Below are positions 5,274 through 12,054 of a stretch of 18,312 nucleotides of DNA, piece by piece. The DNA is from DATBMY01 sp036554605 (lineage in GTDB: Bacteria; Acidobacteriota; Blastocatellia; UBA7656), in the NCBI GenBank assembly GCA_036554605.1, contig DATBMY010000214.1, positions 1 through 18,312 of the forward strand, written 5' to 3'. Within the stretch, counting starts at the first letter, position 1, and each line of letters starts with the position of its first letter. The translations under genes and the position numbers were made by a program. The notes under the pieces were generated by a model. It had not been told where the DNA came from and ran no database searches. It worked only from the letters and a program-made list of their open reading frames with translations.

Positions 5274-7742
5274 ATGATTGGCGAGATTGTACTCCACTAC
5301 CGCATAGGCGAGCGCCTTGGCGAAGGCGGCATGGGCGAGGTTTTTCTGGCCGAAGACACGAGGCTTGGCCGCCCGGTCGCGCTCAAGTTCTTGCCGTCCT
5401 CATACCAGTACGACCCGGACCGCCGGGACCGCTTCTTGTCCGAGGCCCGCGCCGCTTCATCCCTGCGCTCGCCATATATCGCCGCGATATATGACATAGG
5501 CGAGCACAAGGGATCGAGCTTCATTGTGATGGAATACGTCGAAGGCGAGCTGCTTTCGCATAAGCTCGTGCGCGGGCCGCTGCCCATATTCGACGCGATA
5601 GAGGTAGCCACGCAGGTAGCCGACGCGCTCGACGAGGCACACTCGCTCGGCATCATCCATCGCGATGTTAAGAGCGCTAATCTGATGATAACCGAGCGCG
5701 GGCTTGTAAAAGTGCTCGATTTCGGATTGGCGAAGGTCGTAACTTCCGGGCCGCTCACGAGCGGCGCATTGAAAGAGAGCGAGCGCGACGTGACGGCCCA
5801 CCTGGGGCGCGAGACCTCATTCGGTCTGGTGCTCGGCACGGTCTCATATATGTCACCCGAACAGGCTCTGGGCCGGCAGGTTGACCACCGCTCCGATCTC
5901 TTTTCGCTCGCCGTCGTCACATACGAGATGCTTACGGGCAGGCTCCCCTTCGCGGGCGACAGCGCCACCGAGATCATAAACAGAATAGTGAACGAGGAGC
6001 CGCCCGCCATCGCCCGTTTTAATTACAGCGTGCCGCACGAGCTTGAGCGGATAATACGCAAGGCGATGGAGAAGAACCCTGAATACCGGTACCAGTCGGC
6101 GCGCGAGATGTATATCGATCTGAGAAACCTTAAGCGCGACCTTGACGCCGACAAGCGCACATCGAACATGAGCCCGATACCGACCGAGCACAACCCGACG
6201 GCGATGCTCATCGACAGCCGCCCGCTCGCGGGCGGAGTCGGCACCCGTCTTGAAAGCGCGGTTGCGGTGATGACCTTCTCGAACATAACCAAGGAGCCGG
6301 CCGACGACTGGATCGGGTCGGGCGTAGCCGAAACGGTCACGGCCGACCTCAAGAGCATACGCGGCATATCCGTCATAGGGCGCGAGCGAATATTCGAAGT
6401 GCTCAAGAACATAAACTCCGGCCACCTCAACGATGTCGACGAGGGGCTGGCGATTGACATAGGCCGCCGGCTCGGAGCGTCGTGGATTATCGCGGGCGGC
6501 TACCAGCGCATAGGCGACATGATACGGATAACGGCCCGCTTCATAGAGGTGGGGAGCGGCACGCTTTTGAAGACGGTGAAGATAGACGGGCGGATCAGCG
6601 AGATATTCGACCTGCAGGACAAGATCGTCTATGAGTTGAGCCAGGGGCTCAACCTTCAGCTCGGCACCAGCGAGATAAATGCGATTGAGCGCGACGAGAC
6701 GGAGTCGGTCGAGGCATACGAGAATTTTTCGCGCGGCATGATGAACCTGCGAACGGGCAGCCGCGACTCGTTAGAGCGCGCCATATACTTTTTCGAGAAG
6801 GCAAGGGATCTCGACCAGAATTACGCGAGCGCGTGGACCGGCTTGAGCGTGACATACGACCTGAAGGGGCAGTTTCTGGGAATACCGGAGCTATCGCACA
6901 AGGCGGTCGAGTTCGCACAGACCGCGATAGGGCTCAACCCGGTCTTGCCCATGGCATATCAGGCGCTCGGCGCGGCTTATAACAGCATAGGCCATTTTGA
7001 CGAAGCTATAGGGGCGTTGAAGCAGGCGCTCAGGATCGACCCGAACAGCGCCGGAGTCCATTCGACGCTTGGACGCGCCTACTGGATAGGGAAGGGGATG
7101 ATCGACGAAGGCATCGCGGAGCTTGAGCAGGCCATCGCCATCAACCCGCAGGCGGGTTATGCGTACCTCCAGCTCGCTTTCCTGCATACGATTCGCGGGA
7201 ATTACCAGAGAGCCGGAGAGGTCGCTCGCCACGCCATAGAGTTGCAGGAGCGGCATATATCGGGCAAGGAGGGGCTGCAGATCGTAGGGGCGCACACGCG
7301 GCTCGGTTACGTTTTTTATCACCTTGGGCGATACGACGACGCCATAGCCGAGTACGAGCGCGAATTGGATTTCCTCTCATCGAGCGATCACGCGCTGCGC
7401 GACCGGACGCTTATAGAACTCGAGCAGAAGCTCGGCGCGGCGCACCTGCGAAAGGGCGAGCCCGAGAAGGCCGGGCAGTATTTCAAGAGGGCCTTGAGGA
7501 AATTCGAAGAGCGCGTCAGGCGAGGGTCGAACGAGGCATCGACTAAGTATTACGTCGCCTGCATCCATGCGCTCAGCGGCGATAAAGAGAAAGCGCTCAA
7601 GTACCTGGAAGAAGCAATCTCGGTTATGCGAAAGCTCAACGCGCTTCGCGCCTCGACCGACCCTGACTTCGAGAGCCTGCGCGAGGAGGCGCGCTTCCGG
7701 GCTCTCGTCTCTCCGGAAGAGGCCTCCGCGCAAGGCGGCTGA
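5274..7742 (+). CDS. Soluble Ser/Thr protein kinase with TolB/FlgO-like domain and TPRs
   Basis: The chosen start ATG 5274 gives MIGEIVLHYRIGERLGEGGM, the usual opening of this kinase family; a TTG at 5256 is an alternative. Of 822 residues, about 9-285 form a Hanks-type kinase. It has a glycine loop GEGGMGEV (16-23), Lys38 (VALKFL), Glu57, HRD 129-131 with KSANL, DFG 149-151, SPE 194-196 and DHRSDLFSL. All catalytic residues are present. Residues about 327-465 (AVAVMTFSN to YELSQGLNL) resemble the TolB/CsgG/FlgO-like N-terminal domain that often follows such kinases. From about 480 to 800 there are TPR-like helix pairs, for example A-x-x-A-L-G-A-A-Y-N-S-I-G. No membrane segment separates kinase and sensor, so the protein should be cytosolic. 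The TPRs likely bind client proteins; substrates are unknown. Confidence 0.92.
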   Translation: MIGEIVLHYRIGERLGEGGMGEVFLAEDTRLGRPVALKFLPSSYQYDPDRRDRFLSEARAASSLRSPYIAAIYDIGEHKGSSFIVMEYVEGELLSHKLVRGPLPIFDAIEVATQVADALDEAHSLGIIHRDVKSANLMITERGLVKVLDFGLAKVVTSGPLTSGALKESERDVTAHLGRETSFGLVLGTVSYMSPEQALGRQVDHRSDLFSLAVVTYEMLTGRLPFAGDSATEIINRIVNEEPPAIARFNYSVPHELERIIRKAMEKNPEYRYQSAREMYIDLRNLKRDLDADKRTSNMSPIPTEHNPTAMLIDSRPLAGGVGTRLESAVAVMTFSNITKEPADDWIGSGVAETVTADLKSIRGISVIGRERIFEVLKNINSGHLNDVDEGLAIDIGRRLGASWIIAGGYQRIGDMIRITARFIEVGSGTLLKTVKIDGRISEIFDLQDKIVYELSQGLNLQLGTSEINAIERDETESVEAYENFSRGMMNLRTGSRDSLERAIYFFEKARDLDQNYASAWTGLSVTYDLKGQFLGIPELSHKAVEFAQTAIGLNPVLPMAYQALGAAYNSIGHFDEAIGALKQALRIDPNSAGVHSTLGRAYWIGKGMIDEGIAELEQAIAINPQAGYAYLQLAFLHTIRGNYQRAGEVARHAIELQERHISGKEGLQIVGAHTRLGYVFYHLGRYDDAIAEYERELDFLSSSDHALRDRTLIELEQKLGAAHLRKGEPEKAGQYFKRALRKFEERVRRGSNEASTKYYVACIHALSGDKEKALKYLEEAISVMRKLNALRASTDPDFESLREEARFRALVSPEEASAQGG

Positions 7743-7787
7743 AACCGGCCTTTTGATTCGGGGTCAATCTATTAACATCTCAGGTTG

Positions 7788-8597
7788 CTATTGAACCCGC
7801 TTGAGAATTCGATTTAAGGTGTCCGACGTAGCGGCGTCGGCTGGAAAGAATGACTCAAGCGCCAGCTCCGACAACGTAATATCGACGGGCGTCCCGAAAA
7901 CGGTGGTCGTGCTGATAAACGATAGGACCCCCTCATCCATCGCAAACCGCAAGGGGACTGCCACTCCGGCATAATCGGGGCTGGCCGTAGCATTGAATTC
8001 TCTTTCCCGCGCTACGCGATAGCTGCTCAACTCATCGAATAACCTAGCAAGGATCGGGTCGGCGGTCGCATCAATCTGGCGGCGCAGCCGCGCCAGCAGG
8101 TGCGCGCGCCACTCGGAAAGATTGACGATGCGCGGCGCGAGCCCTCGCGGATTCAAGCTCAGGCGAAGGACATTGATGGGCGGCGCAAGCAGCGACGAAT
8201 CGACTCCGGCGAGCAAGAGCGGGACCACGCGATTCTGCGCGACAAGGGTCCAATGGCGGTCGATGGCGATTGCCGGGTATGGCTCGTGCCCGGCCAGCAC
8301 GAGGTCGATGGCTTTGCGCGCGGCCTCGAGCGTCGGATCTCCGAGCGATCTTTCCCTGAATACGGGCGCGTATCCGGCCGCGACCAGCAAGACGTTGCGC
8401 TCTCGCAAAGGTATATCGAGCCGCTCGGCAAGATGCAGAACCATCTCGCGGCTCGGCCGCGAGCGCCCGGTCTCGAGAAAGCTTAAATGCCTGGACGAAA
8501 TATCGGCTTCGCAGGCCAGGTCGAGCTGGCTCAACCGGCGACGCTTGCGCCAATCGCGCAGCAGATTGCCCACTTCCCGGGTTTGAACATTGCTCAT
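7788..8597 (-). CDS. XRE-family transcriptional regulator with MmyB-like ligand-binding domain
   Basis: Reading leftwards from ATG 8597 (a TTG lies one codon earlier), the protein has 269 residues. Residues about 8-62 form an XRE helix-turn-helix (VGNLLRDWRKRRRLSQLDLA, then ISSRHLSFLETGRSRPS). The rest matches the MmyB-like ligand-binding domain found in many such regulators. Signatures include the segment YPAIAIDRHWTLVAQN, the block NVLRLSLNPRGLAPRIVNLSEW, and the C-terminal TTVFGTPVDITLSELALESFFPAD. The ligand is unknown; small hydrophobic molecules have been proposed for relatives. It is divergent from the membrane protein gene at 8718, and a perfect palindrome lies between them. It therefore probably represses that gene and itself. 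It converges with the kinase gene, 45 bases apart. Confidence 0.9.
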   Translation of the reverse strand: MSNVQTREVGNLLRDWRKRRRLSQLDLACEADISSRHLSFLETGRSRPSREMVLHLAERLDIPLRERNVLLVAAGYAPVFRERSLGDPTLEAARKAIDLVLAGHEPYPAIAIDRHWTLVAQNRVVPLLLAGVDSSLLAPPINVLRLSLNPRGLAPRIVNLSEWRAHLLARLRRQIDATADPILARLFDELSSYRVAREREFNATASPDYAGVAVPLRFAMDEGVLSFISTTTVFGTPVDITLSELALESFFPADAATSDTLNRILKRVQ

Positions 8598-8634
8598 CAA
8601 CGTCCAACGGTATCACAAGACGAGAAGAGGCTCC

Positions 8635-8651
8635 ATTACCTCCGAGGTAAT
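8635..8651. promoter_or_regulatory. Perfect 17-base palindrome, candidate operator of the XRE regulator
   Basis: ATTACCTCCGAGGTAAT reads as 8-base arms around one central C (8635-8642, 8644-8651), with no mismatch. It lies 37 bases upstream of the regulator start and 66 bases before the ATG at 8718, centred in the divergent gap. It touches TTGTTC (8651-8656), a possible -35 box that is followed after 17 bases by AATTAT (8674-8679). Binding there would block transcription to the right. The palindrome is directly visible; the operator role is inference from position and symmetry. Confidence 0.55.
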
Positions 8652-8679
8652 TGTTCCGCGCCAGCCTTTATGGAATTAT
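8651..8679 (+). promoter_or_regulatory. Weak sigma70-like promoter candidate for the four-helix membrane protein
   Basis: TTGTTC at 8651-8656 and AATTAT at 8674-8679 have 17 bases between them, and the AAGGAGGT ribosome site (8698-8705) follows. The hexamers are poor matches to consensus; overlap with the palindrome is the main reason to list it. Confidence 0.3.
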
Positions 8680-8717
8680 GCGAGCCAGACAGAATCCAAG
8701 GAGGTTGAGAATAGAGT

Positions 8718-9119
8718 ATGCGGTTATTTCCTACTTCGACATTTCTTCGCAGAGTGCTGTTGGCCGACGCCGCTACGTGCGTCGCATTCGGGTTGTTATT
8801 GATGCTGGGCGCGGGTGGGGTCGAGCAGTTATTTGGGCTGCCCGCGGAGCTATCGCGCCTGGTAGGAATCAGCCTCTTGCCATTTGCGGCATTCCTGATA
8901 TATCTCGCAATGCGAGAGAACCTTTCGCCGGCGGTGGTCTGGGCGGTCATCATCTTGAACGCGCTCTGGACCGTAGACAGCATTCTGCTTTTGCTGACCG
9001 GATGGGTCGCCCCGACCGAACTGGGTTATGCGTTCGTCATCGCTCAGGCGCTTGGGGTGACCGTATTTGCCGGTCTGGAGTACATCGGATTGAAGAAGTC
9101 GGCCGCGGCGGCGGTCTGA
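8718..9119 (+). CDS. Small four-helix integral membrane protein of unknown function
   Basis: ATG 8718 follows AAGGAGGT at 8698-8705 (12 bases apart). The 133-residue product is almost entirely hydrophobic, with four likely membrane helices at about 14-35, 44-64, 69-92 and 99-122. Loops are short and carry few charges, and the C-terminus is an Ala-rich KKSAAAAV. I do not recognise the family; there is no catalytic motif or Cys/His pattern. Its divergent placement from the XRE/MmyB-like regulator, with a shared palindromic site, suggests that it is the regulator's main target. It might then respond to the same ligand, for example as a membrane stress or detoxification protein. That role is inference only. 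Confidence 0.8.
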   Translation: MRLFPTSTFLRRVLLADAATCVAFGLLLMLGAGGVEQLFGLPAELSRLVGISLLPFAAFLIYLAMRENLSPAVVWAVIILNALWTVDSILLLLTGWVAPTELGYAFVIAQALGVTVFAGLEYIGLKKSAAAAV

Positions 9120-9140
9120 CGGTTACTTGAGTACTTTAGC

Positions 9141-9220
9141 CTTGCGGCATCTCCGGCGAGTCTTGTCAATTACGGCCACCGGTTCGCGGGCCGGTTACGA
9201 CAGGCCGGAGCTGCCGCAAG
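9141..9220. terminator. Long imperfect inverted repeat between convergent genes
   Basis: CTTGCGGCATCTCCGGC (9141-9157) and GCCGGAGCTGCCGCAAG (9204-9220) are reverse complements over 17 bases with one mismatch. The 46-base interior itself holds CCGG-containing sub-hairpins. It sits 21 bases after the stop of the membrane protein gene and 64 bases past the stop of the opposing secreted-protein gene. A bidirectional transcription stop is the simplest reading, although no U-run follows. A structured RNA or a REP-like dispersed repeat is the alternative. Confidence 0.45.
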
Positions 9221-9283
9221 CGACGCGCTTGCATGTTTATATAAAGAGAGAGTCGAGCCCTACGGACTTTCGGTTATATGAGG

Positions 9284-9916
9284 TTATTTATGCTTTGCCA
9301 GCCTGTCCGCGCCCTTCGCGATGCTCTCGCTGAACTTGATTATACTTTCGAGGTCCCGGCTCGCCTTTGTTGATTGCTCGATGTCGAGTATGCCGGATGT
9401 CTCGAACATGGGATTGGTCACGAAGCTCACGATGTGAAGGCAAAGCTTCTTCAGCTTCGGCTTCATTTGATCTTCGCTCGCCTCGGTTTCCATAGCCTTC
9501 TCCTGTTCGGCATCCTTCGGGACAGGCAGCACCAGATTACTCTTGAGACGGCTGGCGCGCTTCATTATCTCGGCCGTCGACTCAGAGATGAAGCGGTAGT
9601 CGAGCGCGGTGTTGGCCGACATCGCTATCACTATGTTGTTATAGACCGCCTGGAGTTGCTCGAAATCCTGCTTGACTTGCAGCGCAATCGCCTTGGCCGA
9701 CTTCTGGTCCGCTTCTTTCTCGGACTTCTTATTAGATCCGTCGCGCAGGGTATCACGTTCATACTGCTCGCGCTGGCGGTCCATGTTTTCGATGCGGCGC
9801 TCAAGGGGCGTGCGCCCCCTCTGGGCAGGCGTTTCGGTCGCGGCTCCCGTTAAGAGGAAGAGCAAGGCGGCCAGAGAAAGAAGACTCTTTTTGGCCCTCA
9901 ACTGGCAGCTTCTCAT
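9284..9916 (-). CDS. Exported helical protein of unknown function
   Basis: ATG at 9916 (reading left) has GGAGG 6 bases upstream. The 210-residue protein starts with basic residues and a hydrophobic stretch (SLLSLAALLFLLTGAA), with likely signal-peptidase cleavage near TPAQ (about 32). The mature part is highly charged and predicted helical: RRIENMDRQREQYERDTLRD, then QVKQDFEQLQAVYNNIVIAM and AEIMKRASRLKSNLVLPVPK. Two short hydrophobic-amphipathic regions near the C-terminus (LHIVSFVTNPMFETSGILD) may pack as a helical bundle. There are no Cys/His motifs in the mature part apart from one CLH. I do not recognise the family; it is probably a periplasmic protein. It is separated by 228 bases from the next gene on its strand. 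Confidence 0.78.
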   Translation of the reverse strand: MRSCQLRAKKSLLSLAALLFLLTGAATETPAQRGRTPLERRIENMDRQREQYERDTLRDGSNKKSEKEADQKSAKAIALQVKQDFEQLQAVYNNIVIAMSANTALDYRFISESTAEIMKRASRLKSNLVLPVPKDAEQEKAMETEASEDQMKPKLKKLCLHIVSFVTNPMFETSGILDIEQSTKASRDLESIIKFSESIAKGADRLAKHK

Positions 9917-10052
9917 AAAGACCTCCGGTAATGCACAGGTTTCTTTGGAAGCGAAGCCAGTATAATCCTACTCGGCGCCCAACACAATTTGATATGTAAG
10001 ATATCTGCCCCGCCGGGCATGCCAGTTGCGCCCGCCCGGCCGGGAGGATATG

Positions 10053-10087
10053 CGCCCTGTGGTGGTTGCGGTGCCACGCACAGGGCG
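10053..10087. terminator. Hairpin between two secreted-protein genes
   Basis: CGCCCTGTG (10053-10061) and CACAGGGCG (10079-10087) form a perfect 9-bp stem with a 17-base loop that could itself pair through GTGG and CCAC. It lies 57 bases past the stop of the leftward gene ending at 10145. No U-run is present on either side, so factor-independent termination is uncertain. Confidence 0.35.
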
Positions 10088-10144
10088 GTCAGCTTATTGG
10101 ACGTTGTCGTGCCGCGGACGATGTGGCGAAAGGCGCGCGAAAGG

Positions 10145-10891
10145 TCACTTTCCTTTGAGCGCGTCTATGCGGGCGTTGAGACGTCCGCCGTCATGGCACG
10201 TCATGCAGGCGAGGCTCGAATTGACCGCGGCCTCGGGGTTCTTCTTCCACTGCTTGGCGATTGGCTCATAAGGAGTGCCCGGCATGCTGGCGATAATCTT
10301 ATCGAGGAACTGCTCGGATTCCTGGGCGCGGCCGGTGCGCTGAGCCGATTGCGCGAGCCCGGCGAGAAGCTCGCCCTTCAAGTGCACGGGGAGCTTGTCG
10401 ACCACGGATGCCTGGAAGTTCCAGAGCAGCTGGTAAGAATCGTATGCCTGTTTCCATGCCGCGGCCTGATGCTCTTTCGGAAGCCGGTCGGCAAATATCA
10501 CGTAGCTGCCTCCGGAAATCGCGGCGACGCCGCCATCATTCGGGCCGGCCTGGGCAGCCTGGGAAAAAAGGTCCTGAGCCTGACGATAATAACGCTGAAA
10601 CTCATCAGCTTTGTTATTTTCATGAGCGCGCACGGCCCTATAAAGAACCGCGCCGGCTTTCCATGCCAGGAGCCCGGCTTTTTCGCCGGGACGTTTTTGA
10701 AGCAGCAGATCGATGTTCTTTTCTCCCCTTGCAAAACGCTCCATGTCGTCGGACAAGAAGCCCGCAAATATGTCCTCCCGGACCAGGGTGTGAATGGTGA
10801 GCCGGGAGTCGTCAAGCGGCGGCCCCGGCAGTTGGGCCGCGGCCACGGTCGCAAACGCGATTACAACCAGAATCTTCTTAATGGCGTACAC
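10145..10891 (-). CDS. Exported helical-repeat protein with one C-terminal haem c site
   Basis: GTG 10891 is preferred because AGGAGG lies 8 bases before it. A GTG at 10900 would abut that ribosome site. The 248-residue product has a signal peptide (IKKILVVIAFATVAAA, cleavage before QLPG). A mostly helical body follows, reminiscent of TPR-like repeats: LLAWKAGAVLYRAVRAHENN, then EFQRYYRQAQDLFSQAAQAG and LLAGLAQSAQRTGRAQESEQ. Near the end CMTCH (229-233) provides one CXXCH haem attachment site, followed by only 15 residues, so the second axial ligand must come from elsewhere in the protein or a partner. It could be a monohaem electron-transfer or sensor protein in the periplasm. Covalent haem attachment is not certain from one motif. 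The family is not recognised. Confidence 0.78.
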   Translation of the reverse strand: MYAIKKILVVIAFATVAAAQLPGPPLDDSRLTIHTLVREDIFAGFLSDDMERFARGEKNIDLLLQKRPGEKAGLLAWKAGAVLYRAVRAHENNKADEFQRYYRQAQDLFSQAAQAGPNDGGVAAISGGSYVIFADRLPKEHQAAAWKQAYDSYQLLWNFQASVVDKLPVHLKGELLAGLAQSAQRTGRAQESEQFLDKIIASMPGTPYEPIAKQWKKNPEAAVNSSLACMTCHDGGRLNARIDALKGK

Positions 10892-10947
10892 AGCACGCAC
10901 CTCCTGAGTGGAAATGATCGTTTGCCGCCGAGTCTATCAACGAGAGA

Positions 10948-10965
10948 CTAAAGGGTCAACTTTAG
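10948..10965. other. Short inverted repeat in a divergent gene gap
   Basis: CTAAAG, six bases, CTTTAG (10948-10953 / 10960-10965) lies 57 bases upstream of the leftward monohaem gene and 161 bases before the rightward Cys/His gene. It overlaps a neighbouring AGTCT/AGACT pair. It may be a binding site, but chance cannot be excluded. The rest of the 10892-11125 gap shows no gene. Confidence 0.25.
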
Positions 10966-11125
10966 AACGGCGCTCGGTCAGCTATACGTTAAAGTCTCCT
11001 GGCTAGATTCAGAATATTCCAGAGCCGGCGGCGCGGCCTTGATGGGCGGAGTTGGGAAAATGCGGGGTCGCAATGGTAGAATTGCTCGAATTTCGCAGGT
11101 GAATATGTTTGAGAGGAGAGCCGTA

Positions 11126-11521
11126 ATGAGAAGGTCATTTCTCGTACTCAGCGCCCTGTTGTTTCTAGCAGTATTCACTGGCTTCGGCGCAATCCAGCCC
11201 GTTTCGGGGCAGGATAGCGGTGACAAGGAGATCACAGTCGAGGGAGAAGTCGTAGATCTGCATTGCTACATGACTCGCCACGGCGGCGAAGGCAAAGGCG
11301 CTCGACACGCGGCCTGCACCAATTCTTGTATAAGGAAAGGCGGCTCGGTCGGCTTCGTATCAGAAAATGGAGACCTCTACGTGTTGTTGAGCAACACTTC
11401 GGCGCCGATAAAGAACCGGGTGATCGGTCTTGGAGGAAAGAAGGTAAAAATAACGGGCATAGAGGTTGAGCGCCATGATGTGGAAGCAATAAAGGTCCGC
11501 AAGATTGCGCGGATCAGATAA
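11126..11521 (+). CDS. Small exported protein with conserved Cys/His pattern, OB-like fold
   Basis: ATG 11126 is chosen for AGAGGAG (11112-11118) 7 bases upstream. In-frame ATGs further left would place the signal peptide internally. Of 131 residues, about 1-28 are a signal peptide (LVLSALLFLAVFTGFGA, cleavage near VSG). The mature part starts with ITVEGEVVDLHCYMTRHGG and then HAACTNSCIRKGG, VGFVSENGDLYVLL and KVKITGIEVE. The beta-rich V-x-G-E-V-V-D opening and late K-V-K-I-T-G resemble an OB-like barrel. C47, H61, C64 and C68 could bind a metal or form disulfides. I know similar small secreted proteins in several environmental phyla, but no function is established to my knowledge. The gene stands alone. 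Confidence 0.78.
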   Translation: MRRSFLVLSALLFLAVFTGFGAIQPVSGQDSGDKEITVEGEVVDLHCYMTRHGGEGKGARHAACTNSCIRKGGSVGFVSENGDLYVLLSNTSAPIKNRVIGLGGKKVKITGIEVERHDVEAIKVRKIARIR

Positions 11522-11603
11522 GCTACGCGCCGCCTTAACGCTCCAATACCGGTAAGAAGGCTGATGAGTGGAATCTGTTTGTGAAGCAAACGGGGAATGG
11601 CAA

Positions 11604-11624
11604 AAGGGCGAAGCTCCCGCCCTT
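11604..11624. terminator. Hairpin between convergent genes, best as leftward terminator
   Basis: AAGGGCG (11604-11610) and CGCCCTT (11618-11624) form a perfect 7-bp stem with a 7-base loop. Read leftwards it ends CGCCCTTTTG, a stem followed by a short U-run, which suits termination of the zinc-ribbon gene transcript. Rightwards it has no U-run. Confidence 0.4.
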
Positions 11625-11660
11625 CCGCTTTCCACAGGCCGGCCTTCTTTGCAACCCTTA

Positions 11661-11686
11661 TTGTCAGAACACCTCGCGTCTGACAA
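11661..11686. terminator. Second hairpin between convergent genes
   Basis: TTGTCAGA (11661-11668) and TCTGACAA (11679-11686) are perfect 8-base arms around a 10-base loop, with CCC/GGG further out. It lies 37 bases past the zinc-ribbon stop codon. It has no U-run and may stabilise RNA ends or aid termination. Confidence 0.35.
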
Positions 11687-11722
11687 GGGCTAGTGTCGCT
11701 GCGTCCCGGCTGCTACGAAATC

Positions 11723-11962
11723 CTATGAGTACTCCTCTTCCGCGTACTCTTCTTCGCACTCATCGCATACAAAGGGATTCTCGGAAGAATCCCAATCAAT
11801 AGCAGCCATGACCTTGCGGTAGATCGAGTCGTCCAGGTAATAGATCTCGCCGCATTCCCTGCAATGTAATTGATGCAGGTTTCTATCGGTCATGTACCTG
11901 GTAGGGACAGTAAGCGCGTTTTGCTCCTCTTCGGGATTTAGTTTCTCTCTGAGCCTATCCAT
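11723..11962 (-). CDS. Small zinc-ribbon-like protein
   Basis: ATG 11962 (reading left) has AGGAGG 4-5 bases upstream; the frame further upstream is not needed. The 79-residue protein is acidic, with an N-terminal Glu/Asn-rich segment, then two CXXC knuckles: CREC (34-37) and CDEC (66-69), spaced by 28 residues. The C-terminus is a run of Glu/Tyr (EEEYAEEEYS). Four cysteines in two CXXC pairs fit one structural zinc ion. Such small zinc ribbons often act as protein- or nucleic-acid-binding accessory factors; no more precise function can be read. It is downstream of the universal stress gene on the same strand, separated by a strong hairpin, and may be co-transcribed at a lower level. Confidence 0.8.
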   Translation of the reverse strand: MDRLREKLNPEEEQNALTVPTRYMTDRNLHQLHCRECGEIYYLDDSIYRKVMAAIDWDSSENPFVCDECEEEYAEEEYS

Positions 11963-12026
11963 ACGTCCTCCTATGGCTTGCCCCGAGCGCGCCGCGGCTG
12001 TTAAGTGCCAGTCACACATCAGTTGC

Positions 12027-12049
12027 GGCCGGCCCGTGCCGGGCCAGCC
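12027..12049 (-). terminator. Very stable GC hairpin just after the universal stress gene
   Basis: In the leftward transcript GGCUGGCCCG and CGGGCCGGCC pair over 10 bp (one U-G wobble) around a 3-base loop. The hairpin starts 5 bases after the stop codon. No U-run follows, so it may be a processing or attenuation structure that lowers expression of the zinc-ribbon gene rather than a full stop. Confidence 0.45.
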
Positions 12050-12054
12050 GAGAA

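Noticed and set aside
9374..9853. A 159-codon rightward open frame
   Set aside because: It is antisense to the helical exported protein, is full of Arg/Leu from the shadow frame and lacks a ribosome site.
9989..10951. A 320-codon rightward open frame
   Set aside because: It runs opposite the monohaem protein gene, has no good ribosome site and no recognisable domain. The leftward gene has a signal peptide, a ribosome site and a CXXCH motif.
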